A stretch of 64,000 bases of DNA from Clostridium culturomicium (GTDB taxonomy: Bacteria; Bacillota; Clostridia; Clostridiales; Clostridiaceae): assembly GCF_000821305.1 (NCBI RefSeq), contig NZ_CCXK01000017.1, positions 250,159 to 314,158 on the forward strand. Direction: 5' to 3'. Below, in pieces: positions 52,314 to 60,161 of this stretch. The stretch's first letter is position 1; every line of letters begins with the position of its first letter. The notes below the pieces were generated by a model. It had not been told where the DNA came from. It searched no databases and saw nothing but the letters and a program-made list of their open reading frames with translations. A program made the position numbers and the translations under genes.

Positions 52314-54053
52314 ATGATTAGTAAAAAAATAAAACAAACTATTGCTTGTGCTTTACTTTTAGGTGTAATTACTGGAGTTGCGCCAACAAAGGTGTTTGCA
52401 GATGTTTTAGAAGGTAATGAGGTGCAGGTGGTGTCAACTGCAACAACAAGTAGTTATAAGAATGGCATTTATGAAGCTACCAACGAAACAAAATATGCCA
52501 CTGAAGGAAATACAACAGGTGAATCTATGGCAAGAAGTGCGGTGGGAGTTACTACAAAAATTCAGATTAAGGATGGAATGTATATTAATACTCTTTCCTT
52601 AAATAAGGATTTATTTCAATTTATGAGTAGGATAAAAATAAGTGTTGATGGAAAAGAGATTGAATCTACCATAAATGAAGCTGAAAAAACTATTACATAT
52701 ACATTAGATTCGTTAAGTACAGAAGTAAAAGTGGATATGTTTATAACTATGATGGGAAGAGAAGTATCTTTCTTTGTTAATAATAAAATAGATACACTTA
52801 ACCTAATAAATGGAGCACCAGTGATTAAAGGTGGTAATTCAGTAGTAAAGGTTGGAGATAAGGTAGATTTATTAACTTTAGTTTCTGTTTTGGATAATGA
52901 GGGGGAGGCTGTAGATTTAAAGGTTATATCGGATACTACCAGCTTTATAAAGGATGGAATGGTTTCAAAGGCAGGAACCTATGAGGTTACTTTTGAAGCA
53001 GTAGATGCTAGTGGGTTGTCGACAAGCAAGACTCTAACTTTAGTGGTTGAAGAGAATAAGAATGAAGTTTTACAAGAAGGAAGCTACAAGATTAAAAATC
53101 AGACTCAATATATAGGTTCAGGAAACAGTGATATTGGAAATGATATGGCAAGAAAGACTTTAGAGGAGACAAGCTATCTTCAGGTTAAGGAGGGAAAAAA
53201 TCTATTAACCTTAAAGTTTAACAAGGAACAGTTTGCTTTTATTGGAAAGGTTGACGTTGTAGTTGATGGAATAGCAACAGCTATAAATCTTGACAGAAAT
53301 GCAGCAGAGGCTGTTTTAGAAATTCCTTCACTTAATTCTGACATACAGGTTACTGTTGAAGTAACATTAATGGGAAGAACCTCAACTTTTAAAACAATTC
53401 TGTTACAAGATACATTAGAAAAGGTTAATGGGGAGATTGATGGAGATAGTGGTTCAGGTTCTGGCTCAGGCACGGGTGAAGGAGCAGGTTCTGGCTCAGG
53501 TACAGGGGCAGAGGTTGGAGCAGGTACAAGCACTGGAGCAGGTGAGGAAAATAAGGAGGAAATACAAATAGTTAAGGGAAAGCTTTATTCCATAGAAAAT
53601 GAAGTTCATTATGCAGATAATAATCCAACGGGGCTAGCAATGGCAAGGCAATATCTTGATAGTATTTCAACAATTGAAGAAATTAATGGGGTTAGATATA
53701 TTAATTTAACCTTTAAAGGTATTGAATATATGAGTAATCATAGATTTTATGTTAATGGAAATGAGGTTTCTTTTAGAAAGATTTCAGATGATGGAAAACA
53801 GGCAACATTTAGATTTGCAATTCCCGACTTAGGTTCTACAATGAAAGTGAAAATGTATGTGGCACCAATGGGAAGAGATGTAGAGTTTGATATTACTTTA
53901 AAACAAGATACTTTAACCTTTATTAAGGAATATGATGTGGAAGTTTTACCACAAACAGGATCACTTATAGACAGTAATATGATGTTTATGCTAGGGTCTG
54001 CTCTAGCAGCATCAAGTGTTTTAGTTAAGAAAAGAAAAAATAAATCTGTTTAA
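52314..54053 (+). CDS. Triple-NEAT, LPXTG-anchored heme-binding surface protein
   Basis: A 579-residue cell-wall protein: signal peptide (1-29, ends VFAD), NEAT domain 1 (~47-162), an Ig-like/DUF5011-type domain (~166-246), NEAT 2 (~252-370), a Gly/Ser/Thr linker (~376-412), NEAT 3 (~418-537), then LPQTG at 545-549, a membrane helix and a basic tail for sortase. NEAT domains take heme from hemoproteins and pass it inward. All three lack the usual YxxxY heme ligand pair; instead each has MAR early and MGR late, so methionine may bind the heme iron. A sortase and a heme ABC importer follow in the same operon. Confidence 0.93.
   Translation: MISKKIKQTIACALLLGVITGVAPTKVFADVLEGNEVQVVSTATTSSYKNGIYEATNETKYATEGNTTGESMARSAVGVTTKIQIKDGMYINTLSLNKDLFQFMSRIKISVDGKEIESTINEAEKTITYTLDSLSTEVKVDMFITMMGREVSFFVNNKIDTLNLINGAPVIKGGNSVVKVGDKVDLLTLVSVLDNEGEAVDLKVISDTTSFIKDGMVSKAGTYEVTFEAVDASGLSTSKTLTLVVEENKNEVLQEGSYKIKNQTQYIGSGNSDIGNDMARKTLEETSYLQVKEGKNLLTLKFNKEQFAFIGKVDVVVDGIATAINLDRNAAEAVLEIPSLNSDIQVTVEVTLMGRTSTFKTILLQDTLEKVNGEIDGDSGSGSGSGTGEGAGSGSGTGAEVGAGTSTGAGEENKEEIQIVKGKLYSIENEVHYADNNPTGLAMARQYLDSISTIEEINGVRYINLTFKGIEYMSNHRFYVNGNEVSFRKISDDGKQATFRFAIPDLGSTMKVKMYVAPMGRDVEFDITLKQDTLTFIKEYDVEVLPQTGSLIDSNMMFMLGSALAASSVLVKKRKNKSV
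53455..53514 (+). repeat. 30-bp direct repeat in the NEAT linker
   Basis: CAGGTTCTGGCTCAGG occurs at 53455-53470 and 53485-53500, exactly 30 bp apart, encoding a repeated ten-residue GSGSGTG-type unit. Such repeats can change copy number and so vary linker length. Confidence 0.7.
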
Positions 54054-54136
54054 TTATTATTAGTTATTATATAGGTAAATGTGAGGTTAAAAAGGAGTGA
54101 AGCCTTCTTTTTAACCTATTACATAAGGAGAAATTC

Positions 54137-54730
54137 ATGAAATTTAATTTAAATAAAATAGGAATAAAACAAGTAGTTTTAATTCTTGGATGCTTTTTTA
54201 TGATACTAGCAGGAAGTTTAAAGGTAATTAATTATATTGAAGTGAAAAAAAGTGATGATAAATTTAAAGCTGCCCTTGAGCAAGAATCTAATCAAAAGGA
54301 TTCAAGCAGTGAAGTTGCAGAAATGGATGAGGAAATAGGTAGGCTCATAATTCCTTCACTAAATATTGAAGGAGTTATAGTAGAAGGAATAGATGATGAG
54401 AGTATTAAACATAATATAGGTCATTTTCCCTATAGTGGGGAGCCGGGACAAGAGGGAAATTTTGCAGTGGCAGGACATAGAGGCACTCTCTACAATAATG
54501 TTTTTGATAATCTGCATAAGGTTAAAATAGATGATGAAGTGATTGTTGAAACTCTTAAGGGAACCTATGTGTATAAAGTTAAGGAGCAATTTATAGTAGC
54601 TCCAGAAGAAACCGAGGTGTTAAATAATACACCAGGTGTGAAGGAAATTACGATTGTTACTTGTACCCTTGATGGTAAGGAAAGATTGATTGTAAAGGGT
54701 ACTTTAGTTGAGGAGGAAAAAAATGAATAG
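54137..54730 (+). CDS. Sortase, class D-like, of the heme operon
   Basis: A 197-residue membrane-anchored transpeptidase. One N-terminal helix (VVLILGCFFMILAGSLKVI) is followed by a charged stalk and the sortase barrel. Catalytic His is in FAVAGHRGTL, Cys in TIVTCTLDG, and Arg follows in KERLIV. It probably links the LPQTG protein encoded just upstream to the cell wall. The subclass (D or B-like) is tentative. Its stop overlaps the next gene start by 8 bases. Confidence 0.9.
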   Translation: MKFNLNKIGIKQVVLILGCFFMILAGSLKVINYIEVKKSDDKFKAALEQESNQKDSSSEVAEMDEEIGRLIIPSLNIEGVIVEGIDDESIKHNIGHFPYSGEPGQEGNFAVAGHRGTLYNNVFDNLHKVKIDDEVIVETLKGTYVYKVKEQFIVAPEETEVLNNTPGVKEITIVTCTLDGKERLIVKGTLVEEEKNE

Positions 54731-55670
54731 AATAAAGAAAATTATAACAACAGTTTTTCTGGGCGTTGCACTTTTAGTAGTTACGGGGTGTGAAGTAAAG
54801 GAAAGTATCAATAAAGATATGAGTACAGAGGGGGTAAAGGAAGAAAAATCTGAAGAAAGCCAAAAGATGGACGAAAGTGAAGAGGAGGAGCAAAGTGATA
54901 TTGTGGTTGCAACCTCAGTGGCAGTTGTAGAGATTTTGGATAAGTTAGGAGTTCAGGTACAAGGAGTGCCAACTAGCTCTTATGACTTGCCAGAAAGTAC
55001 AGTAAGTGCAACGAAAGTAGGAAATCCAATGAGTCCTGACATGGAAATAATTAAATCTTTAGAGCCTACAATTGTAATAGCAACAGATACTTTAGGTTCT
55101 GATTATGAAAATTTATTTAAATCTAATAATATACCAAGTGTTTTTGTGGATTTGAATAGTATTGAAGGATTAAAAGCAACAGTAACTCAGCTGTCAAAAA
55201 GATTTAACAAGGTGGAAAAGGGAGAAGTAATTTTAAAAGAGATTCAGGAAAAGGAAGATTCTTTTAAAGATATTTCAGAAGAAAAAGAATTAGATGTAAT
55301 GATTGTATTTGCTGCTCCAGGTGGAGTTAGCATGTTAGCAACAGAAGAAAGCTATATTGGAAATCTAGTAAAAGTAGCAGGTGGTAACAATCTTGCAGGA
55401 AAATCAGATGAACCTTTTATTTCATATAATAGAGAAGCGTTATCTCAGATGAACCCAGATAAGATTCTTGTAATGACTCATGCCCTTCCAGAGCAAACCA
55501 TAGCGGAATTCAAGGAAGTTCTTGCAACGGATATTGCTTGGCAGAATATTAAAGCTGTTCAAGAAGGACAAGTTGAATTTTTAGATAGTAATTACTTTGG
55601 TATGAGTGCAAATCTAAAGGTCATTGAGTCTTTAGAAATTCTTAAAGAGATTTTATATCCTAAAGAATAA
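54723..55670 (+). CDS. Heme/iron ABC transporter substrate-binding lipoprotein (IsdE/HmuT-like)
   Basis: A 315-residue lipoprotein: signal peptide with lipobox VVTGC, an acidic linker (~25-55), then a Peripla_BP_2 domain with IVVATSVAVVEILDKLGV, GNPMSPDMEIIKSLEPTIVIA and a late SQMNPDKILVMTH. It should receive heme from the NEAT protein and deliver it to the permease. The ATG at 54723 follows GAGGAGG; the TTG at 54708 would include that site. Confidence 0.9.
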   Translation: MNRIKKIITTVFLGVALLVVTGCEVKESINKDMSTEGVKEEKSEESQKMDESEEEEQSDIVVATSVAVVEILDKLGVQVQGVPTSSYDLPESTVSATKVGNPMSPDMEIIKSLEPTIVIATDTLGSDYENLFKSNNIPSVFVDLNSIEGLKATVTQLSKRFNKVEKGEVILKEIQEKEDSFKDISEEKELDVMIVFAAPGGVSMLATEESYIGNLVKVAGGNNLAGKSDEPFISYNREALSQMNPDKILVMTHALPEQTIAEFKEVLATDIAWQNIKAVQEGQVEFLDSNYFGMSANLKVIESLEILKEILYPKE

Positions 55671-55685
55671 AAATGAGGAAATTAA

Positions 55686-56711
55686 ATGATTAGTAAAAAC
55701 AGAAGTGAAAAAGAAAAAAAAATAATAAAAACAGAAGGTATAAAGAAAGTATATATTATGGCAGCAATTGTATTTCTTTTTTTAGTGATGCTGTATTCCC
55801 TAAATGTAGGGTCAATTTCAATGAATTTTGGAGAAATGATTAAGGGATTATGTAGTGGTGCTACTGATGGAAATATAGGAGTAATAAGGGAAATACGTAT
55901 GCCTAGAGTTTTCTCAGCAGTGCTTATTGGCGGAAATCTCGCTGTGGCGGGAGTGCTTCTTCAAGCTGTAATTAGAAATCCTTTAGCAGATCCATATATA
56001 ACAGGAATTTCCTCTGGAGCTTCCTTGGTAACAGTAGTTATCATGATGTTTATACCATCTATTAATATGACTAGACCTTTATTTGGATTTATGGGAGGAG
56101 CTGTTTCCTGTACCATTGTATATGTTTTTGCCTTTAAAAAGGAATTGTCACCAATCAGGATTGTTTTGGTTGGAGCTGCAGTAAATGCTCTATTTGGAGG
56201 AATTATATCCATGTTAACAACTAGTTCAGGTATTGGAGGTAGTGCTGTATCCAGGTGGCTTACAGGAAGTCTTGCTACAGTAAAGATTTTGGATGTGAAA
56301 ATTCTTTTTGTATACACAATAGTAGGAATGGCGGGAGCATTTTTACTAACAAGAAGCTGTAATATTTTAAGTCTAGGTAGAAAAAATGCAAGAAGTCTTG
56401 GAATTAATCCAGATATTCATATGATATTAATAACCATGGTGGCTGTGTTTTTATCTAGTGTCTCAACTTCGATAGGTGGCATTATATCTTTTATAGGTCT
56501 TGTGGTTCCACATATGTGTAGGATAATAATAGGATCAGAACATAAATACTTAATTCCATTTTCTGCGATTATGGGAGGTACTTTGCTATTAACTGCGGAT
56601 ACCTTAGGCAGAGTTTTAATGAAACCAGTAGAAATACCAGTAGGAATAATAATGTCTGTCATTGGAGCGCCATTCTTTTTATATATTTTAAGAAGGAGTG
56701 ATTTAAGATAG
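55686..56711 (+). CDS. FecCD-type heme/iron ABC permease
   Basis: A 341-residue membrane protein with about ten membrane segments of the FecCD/BtuC family. IREIRMPRVFSAVLIGGNLAVAGVLLQ and NPLADPYITGISSGASL are diagnostic; the coupling region is near ARSLGINPD, and GLVVPHMCRIIIG lies late. It is the channel of the heme importer. Its TAG stop overlaps the apparent AUA start of the ATPase gene by two bases. Confidence 0.94.
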   Translation: MISKNRSEKEKKIIKTEGIKKVYIMAAIVFLFLVMLYSLNVGSISMNFGEMIKGLCSGATDGNIGVIREIRMPRVFSAVLIGGNLAVAGVLLQAVIRNPLADPYITGISSGASLVTVVIMMFIPSINMTRPLFGFMGGAVSCTIVYVFAFKKELSPIRIVLVGAAVNALFGGIISMLTTSSGIGGSAVSRWLTGSLATVKILDVKILFVYTIVGMAGAFLLTRSCNILSLGRKNARSLGINPDIHMILITMVAVFLSSVSTSIGGIISFIGLVVPHMCRIIIGSEHKYLIPFSAIMGGTLLLTADTLGRVLMKPVEIPVGIIMSVIGAPFFLYILRRSDLR

Positions 56712-57490
56712 TTATTCAAGGTAAAAATATAAGTTATTCATATGACAATAAGCCGTTCATAGACAATCTAGACATTCATATTGAGAAAGGGAAGATTACT
56801 ACAATTATTGGACCTAATGGTAGTGGTAAATCAACGGTACTTTCACTTTTATGTGGCATGAATAAAGTAAAAAAAGGACAAGTTTTTATAAATGGAAGAA
56901 GTTTAAGTGAAATAAAGTATAAAGAGATAGCTAAAAATATATCTATGGTTCATCAACAGAATGAAGTTCCAGGAGATTTAAGAGTTTATGATCTTGTTTC
57001 TTTTGGCAGGGTTCCATATAAAAAGGCTTTTGAAACATATAGTGAAGATGATGAGAGCTTGATTGAGTGGGCAATGGAGGCTACAGGAGTTAGTAAGTAT
57101 AAAGAAACTAAAGTTATGGAATTATCGGGAGGGGAAAGACAAAGGGTATTTATTGCTATGGCATTAGCACAAGATACAGATATACTTTTTTTAGATGAAC
57201 CAACCACATATTTAGATATTTTTCATCAAATTCAAATATTAGATATCATAAAGAAACTAAATGAAGAAAAGGGTATAACAGTTGTCATGGTTCTTCATGA
57301 TATAAATCAAGCTTTACAATACAGCGATAATATCATTGTAATGAAAAAGGGAAAAAAGATAATTTCAGGTGAAAGTAAAAAAGTATTAGACGGAAAAGTA
57401 ATAGAATTGGTATATGGAGTAAAGGGGGTAATGACGGGAATGCCGGAAGGAAGTAATTACTTTATACCATTAAGAAATATGAAAATATAA
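56708..57490 (+). CDS. FecE/HmuV-type ABC ATPase with apparent AUA start
   Basis: A ~260-residue ATPase. From 56708 the frame reads (M)VIQGKNISYSYDNKPFI, then Walker A GPNGSGKSTVL (residues ~35-45), Q-loop MVHQQNEV, signature LSGGERQRVFIAMALA, Walker B ILFLDEPTTYLDI and switch VLHDINQAL. The first ATG is at 56858 (residue 51), after Walker A, so it cannot be the true start. No ATG, GTG or TTG exists between the upstream in-frame TGA (56699-56701) and the start of homology. ATA at 56708 lies 9 bases after AAGGAG (56693-56698) and is the best start; ATT at 56714 is an alternative. A sequence error (ATG read as ATA) is also possible. Confidence 0.87.
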   Translation: MVIQGKNISYSYDNKPFIDNLDIHIEKGKITTIIGPNGSGKSTVLSLLCGMNKVKKGQVFINGRSLSEIKYKEIAKNISMVHQQNEVPGDLRVYDLVSFGRVPYKKAFETYSEDDESLIEWAMEATGVSKYKETKVMELSGGERQRVFIAMALAQDTDILFLDEPTTYLDIFHQIQILDIIKKLNEEKGITVVMVLHDINQALQYSDNIIVMKKGKKIISGESKKVLDGKVIELVYGVKGVMTGMPEGSNYFIPLRNMKI

Positions 57491-57494
57491 TAAT

Positions 57495-57537
57495 AACAGC
57501 CTTAGTCATCAAAAAAGGTTTGACTAAGGCTGTTTAT
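57495..57537 (+). terminator. Terminator of the heme operon
   Basis: AACAGCCTTAGTCA (57495-57508) pairs perfectly with TGACTAAGGCTGTT (57521-57534), then TTATAAT. Beyond it, to 57752, only AT-rich sequence without a visible gene. Confidence 0.85.
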
Positions 57538-57752
57538 AATATGCATATATTTAAATAATTAAGGTTACTATTTACGTTATATAACAATTCATATGCCATG
57601 GCTTACACCACTTTTGCAATAAATTAAAATTTGTATTTAATGTTATTTTATGGCATTAAATTATAGTGTGATTGTCTTAAGTCAATGCAAATAAAGTACT
57701 TAAATATTGTATCTAAGTTATTTTAAGCATAAATTTCTATAAAAAATTTACG

Positions 57753-58382
57753 CTAGGCATAATGAACTTCATATTTCTTTATAAGATTGAATGTGAAATT
57801 AATATCCTTTTCTAGTCTGATTGTATCTTCACAATAATCTTGTAAAAGATTATTATCGGTTTCAGTGTTTTCCTTAATGATTAAATTGAAATTATGCAAG
57901 GAATTTTTAAAGGATAAAAATTGAAAGAAAATAAATAAATTATTTTTAGCATTTTCATGACTGAAATAATTGCAGATAACCCTTATTTTATGGTTGAAGC
58001 CTTTATAACGATTATTGGCAATAAATAATTTAAATAATCTACTTTCAGTTATCGCCTTGATTTCCTTTTTAAAGTCTAGAAGCTCTTTATTAATAATGAT
58101 ATTTAAAAGTTTGCTTTCGGTATACTCCGTAAGCAAAGCAAAAATTAAGAAGTATCCGGTAAAGTGTAATATAGGAAATAAGGTTAAGAATAATAAGGCA
58201 AGGAATGACTTTAAGCCTTCCATAACCGAAAAAACATTGTAATGATTATAAAGTACACAAGTTAAATTATTTTTATTTAAAATGTGTTTAATCCTTTGAT
58301 TGATTTTAATAAAAGAAAAAGTCATTAAAGAAAGATAGATGAAATAAGTTAAAATTAAAAATAATTTTATATAGAAACCCAT
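57753..58382 (-). CDS. Hypothetical membrane protein (209 aa)
   Basis: I do not recognise a family. The N-terminal ~90 residues hold two membrane regions (LFLILTYFIYLSLMTFSF and FLALLFLTLFPILHFTGYF); the rest is polar, rich in Lys, Asn and Phe, and probably cytoplasmic. AAAGGAG lies 8 bases before the ATG at 58382, which supports a real gene. It sits in a gene-poor zone with broken genes on its other side. Confidence 0.65.
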   Translation of the reverse strand: MGFYIKLFLILTYFIYLSLMTFSFIKINQRIKHILNKNNLTCVLYNHYNVFSVMEGLKSFLALLFLTLFPILHFTGYFLIFALLTEYTESKLLNIIINKELLDFKKEIKAITESRLFKLFIANNRYKGFNHKIRVICNYFSHENAKNNLFIFFQFLSFKNSLHNFNLIIKENTETDNNLLQDYCEDTIRLEKDINFTFNLIKKYEVHYA

Positions 58383-58497
58383 ACATACACTCCTTTTATA
58401 ACTGATTGTAATTTAATAATACCACTTTAAGGTAAAAAAATCCATATAAGATGTGTATAAATTGTAAAGGACAATACAATATATTCTTGCCATATGA

Positions 58498-58668
58498 CTT
58501 AAAAAATTAGAAGAAATTTTAAATTCAGATGATATTAATAAAGATACAGAATCAAAGCAAACTGTAGAATCTATATATTTAATGGTATGCGTAGCTTTAA
58601 ACAGAAAAGAAAGCAGGGGTACTCATATGCACATTGGTACAAAAAATACTAAGTTTTTAGTAAAATAA
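58498..58668 (+). pseudogene. C-terminal remnant of a NadB/SdhA-type flavoprotein
   Basis: The frame from 58498 to the TAA at 58668 reads LEEILNSDDINKDTESKQ then VESIYLMVCVALNRKESRG and THMHIG. The RxESRGxH element is the late substrate-binding signature of L-aspartate oxidase and fumarate/succinate flavoproteins; only ~55 residues remain and there is no room for the rest upstream. A TGA precedes it in frame. It is a leftover from a deletion or rearrangement. Confidence 0.7.
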
Positions 58669-58901
58669 TATAATGGAATTAATAGAATAATTCCTATAAA
58701 TATTACTGGATATATTAGGTGCCTTAGCTTTTTATCTTCACTTTTCTTATAATCGAGAATTGGTATAATTATAAAAATGCATGTAGTAAATATAAACGTA
58801 CTGATTGAAAATATAATATTAATAATACTAGATTTAAAAATCATAGATAGTATCCTTAGCAATAAAGTAAGGAAAAAACTTATAGTTAGAAGTTTACCCA
58901 T
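58623..58901 (-). CDS. Possible small membrane protein (92 aa)
   Basis: Mostly hydrophobic, with three predicted membrane segments (LLTISFFLTLLLRIL, IIFSISTFIFTTCIFIIIPIL, LIYPVIFIGIILLIPLYYF). No family recognised and no clear ribosome binding site before the ATG. Its 3' part overlaps the NadB-type remnant on the other strand. Real gene status is uncertain. Confidence 0.4.
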   Translation of the reverse strand: MGKLLTISFFLTLLLRILSMIFKSSIINIIFSISTFIFTTCIFIIIPILDYKKSEDKKLRHLIYPVIFIGIILLIPLYYFTKNLVFFVPMCI

Positions 58902-59020
58902 TTAATTAAGCTCATTTCATAAATACGAATTTCTCACTTTGAATAGTATACCATAAATTGATATAATTGTAAGAAGTAAGTTTTAGCCGTATAAAAGCAG
59001 GAACATAATGGAGGTTAATA

Positions 59021-59443
59021 ATGAATAGAATTAGAATTTTTAGTTTTTTAGTTATGACTTTGTTATTGAGTTTAAATTTTGTTGGTTGTAGCAAAGTACA
59101 AATTGTTTTGCCAAATGAAGCTAATTTAGAAAGCATAGTTTTATCAAAATCTACAGATAAAAACAATACACTTATTACAATCAATGGAAATAAAGAGTTT
59201 AAAAATATTATTCATAGCATTAAATCAAACTCTAAAAAAACAAATAAGGAATCAATTAATGATATACCAACAAATGTAGACTATTATATAAAATTAGAGT
59301 TTTTACATGCTAAAGGTGAAAGTAGTGTAGCTTATCTATACAAAACAAAAGATAAATGTTATATTGAACAACCTTATAGTGGTATTTGGGAGATAACACA
59401 AGAATCATATGATAATATAGATATATTAATTAAGGATAAATAG
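59021..59443 (+). CDS. Hypothetical lipoprotein (140 aa)
   Basis: The start MNRIRIFSFLVMTLLLSLNF ends in the lipobox FVGC, so it is exported and lipid-anchored. The ~115-residue mature part has no recognised domain; it alternates polar strands and ends with YSGIWEITQESYDN. GGAGG lies before the ATG. No operon partner. It could be a small surface or inhibitor-like protein; function unknown. Confidence 0.7.
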   Translation: MNRIRIFSFLVMTLLLSLNFVGCSKVQIVLPNEANLESIVLSKSTDKNNTLITINGNKEFKNIIHSIKSNSKKTNKESINDIPTNVDYYIKLEFLHAKGESSVAYLYKTKDKCYIEQPYSGIWEITQESYDNIDILIKDK

Positions 59444-60161
59444 TACAAATTCTAATTTTCAGAGTGAATTTAGATTAAAAAATTTTAATGTATTATAAAA
59501 ATAAAATTATATATTAAATTAGTAAATTACCGTAGTATTCAAAATGAACATGCGGTATTTTTTATTTCTCTTAGGCTGGTGCTTTGAAGAGTTTTTAGTC
59601 ATGATTTATTGAAATGCTATATCTGTATAGATATTCACTTTCTTTTGCACGGCTCCATAAAGGGATTAATAATGTTTTCTCAATATCGGATAGATTTACA
59701 TTTATTTTATTATTCATAAAATAAACTTAAAATTTTAGAATTAAATCAATTCTTACTTTGTTATTTTCAACATCATTGTTAGTTTATTTATTAACAACAA
59801 GTAAAGTACATATTATTACAAATATAAATAAAAAAGGAATATATGATTGTAGGAAGAATAATTTATTAAGAAGCAGGAGGAATTATAATTAAGGCTACTA
59901 CTACGGAATTGATATTAATGGAAGCAGAAGGTTTCTAACAATTAATCCTTTAACATGTCAGGAGTGGGAACTTGAGGATAGTTTTTATAATTTTAATAAT
60001 TAGATTTTTGTATTAGGGGTTGAGGATTAGGTTGGAAAAAATAAAAGGTATATACCAAAGCTTATTTTAATAATTCCATAAATAAATGTTAATACAATAA
60101 AAGAAAGTAATGTTAAAATACTAGGCTTAATTTATTTATTTATTTAAGGGGGATTTAACAG
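59444..60161. other. 718-base gene-poor gap with gene debris
   Basis: Apart from the methyltransferase fragment, the only protein-like stretch is 59893-60003 on the plus strand (GYYYGIDINGSRRFLTINPL, then CQEWELEDSFYNFNN and a stop). It has no start codon and no family I can name; it may be the tail of another lost gene. AGGAGG at about 59876 stands before it without a proper start. The remainder is AT-rich without signals I can support. GGGGG before 60162 is the ribosome binding site of the next gene. Confidence 0.5.
59595..59717 (-). pseudogene. N-terminal fragment of an LCM-type methyltransferase
   Basis: Leftward from the ATG at 59717 a 40-codon frame starts MNNKINVNLSDIEKTLLIPL and continues WSRAKESEYLYRYS before a stop at 59595. 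The element SDIEKTLLIPLWSRAKE is the N-terminal signature of the leucine-carboxyl-methyltransferase family of SAM methyltransferases (normally ~260-300 residues, usual form GVxETLLIPLWARAxE). The rest of the enzyme is absent. Confidence 0.65.

Noticed and set aside
53180..53533. Leftward 117-codon open frame opposite the NEAT linker
   Set aside because: Pro/Glu/Val-rich artefact of the Gly/Ser repeat read on the other strand; NEAT coding frame is unambiguous.
59530..59575. Terminator near TACCG/CGGTA before a T run
   Set aside because: Only five paired bases with a loop of about 20; too weak to support, although the T run is good.
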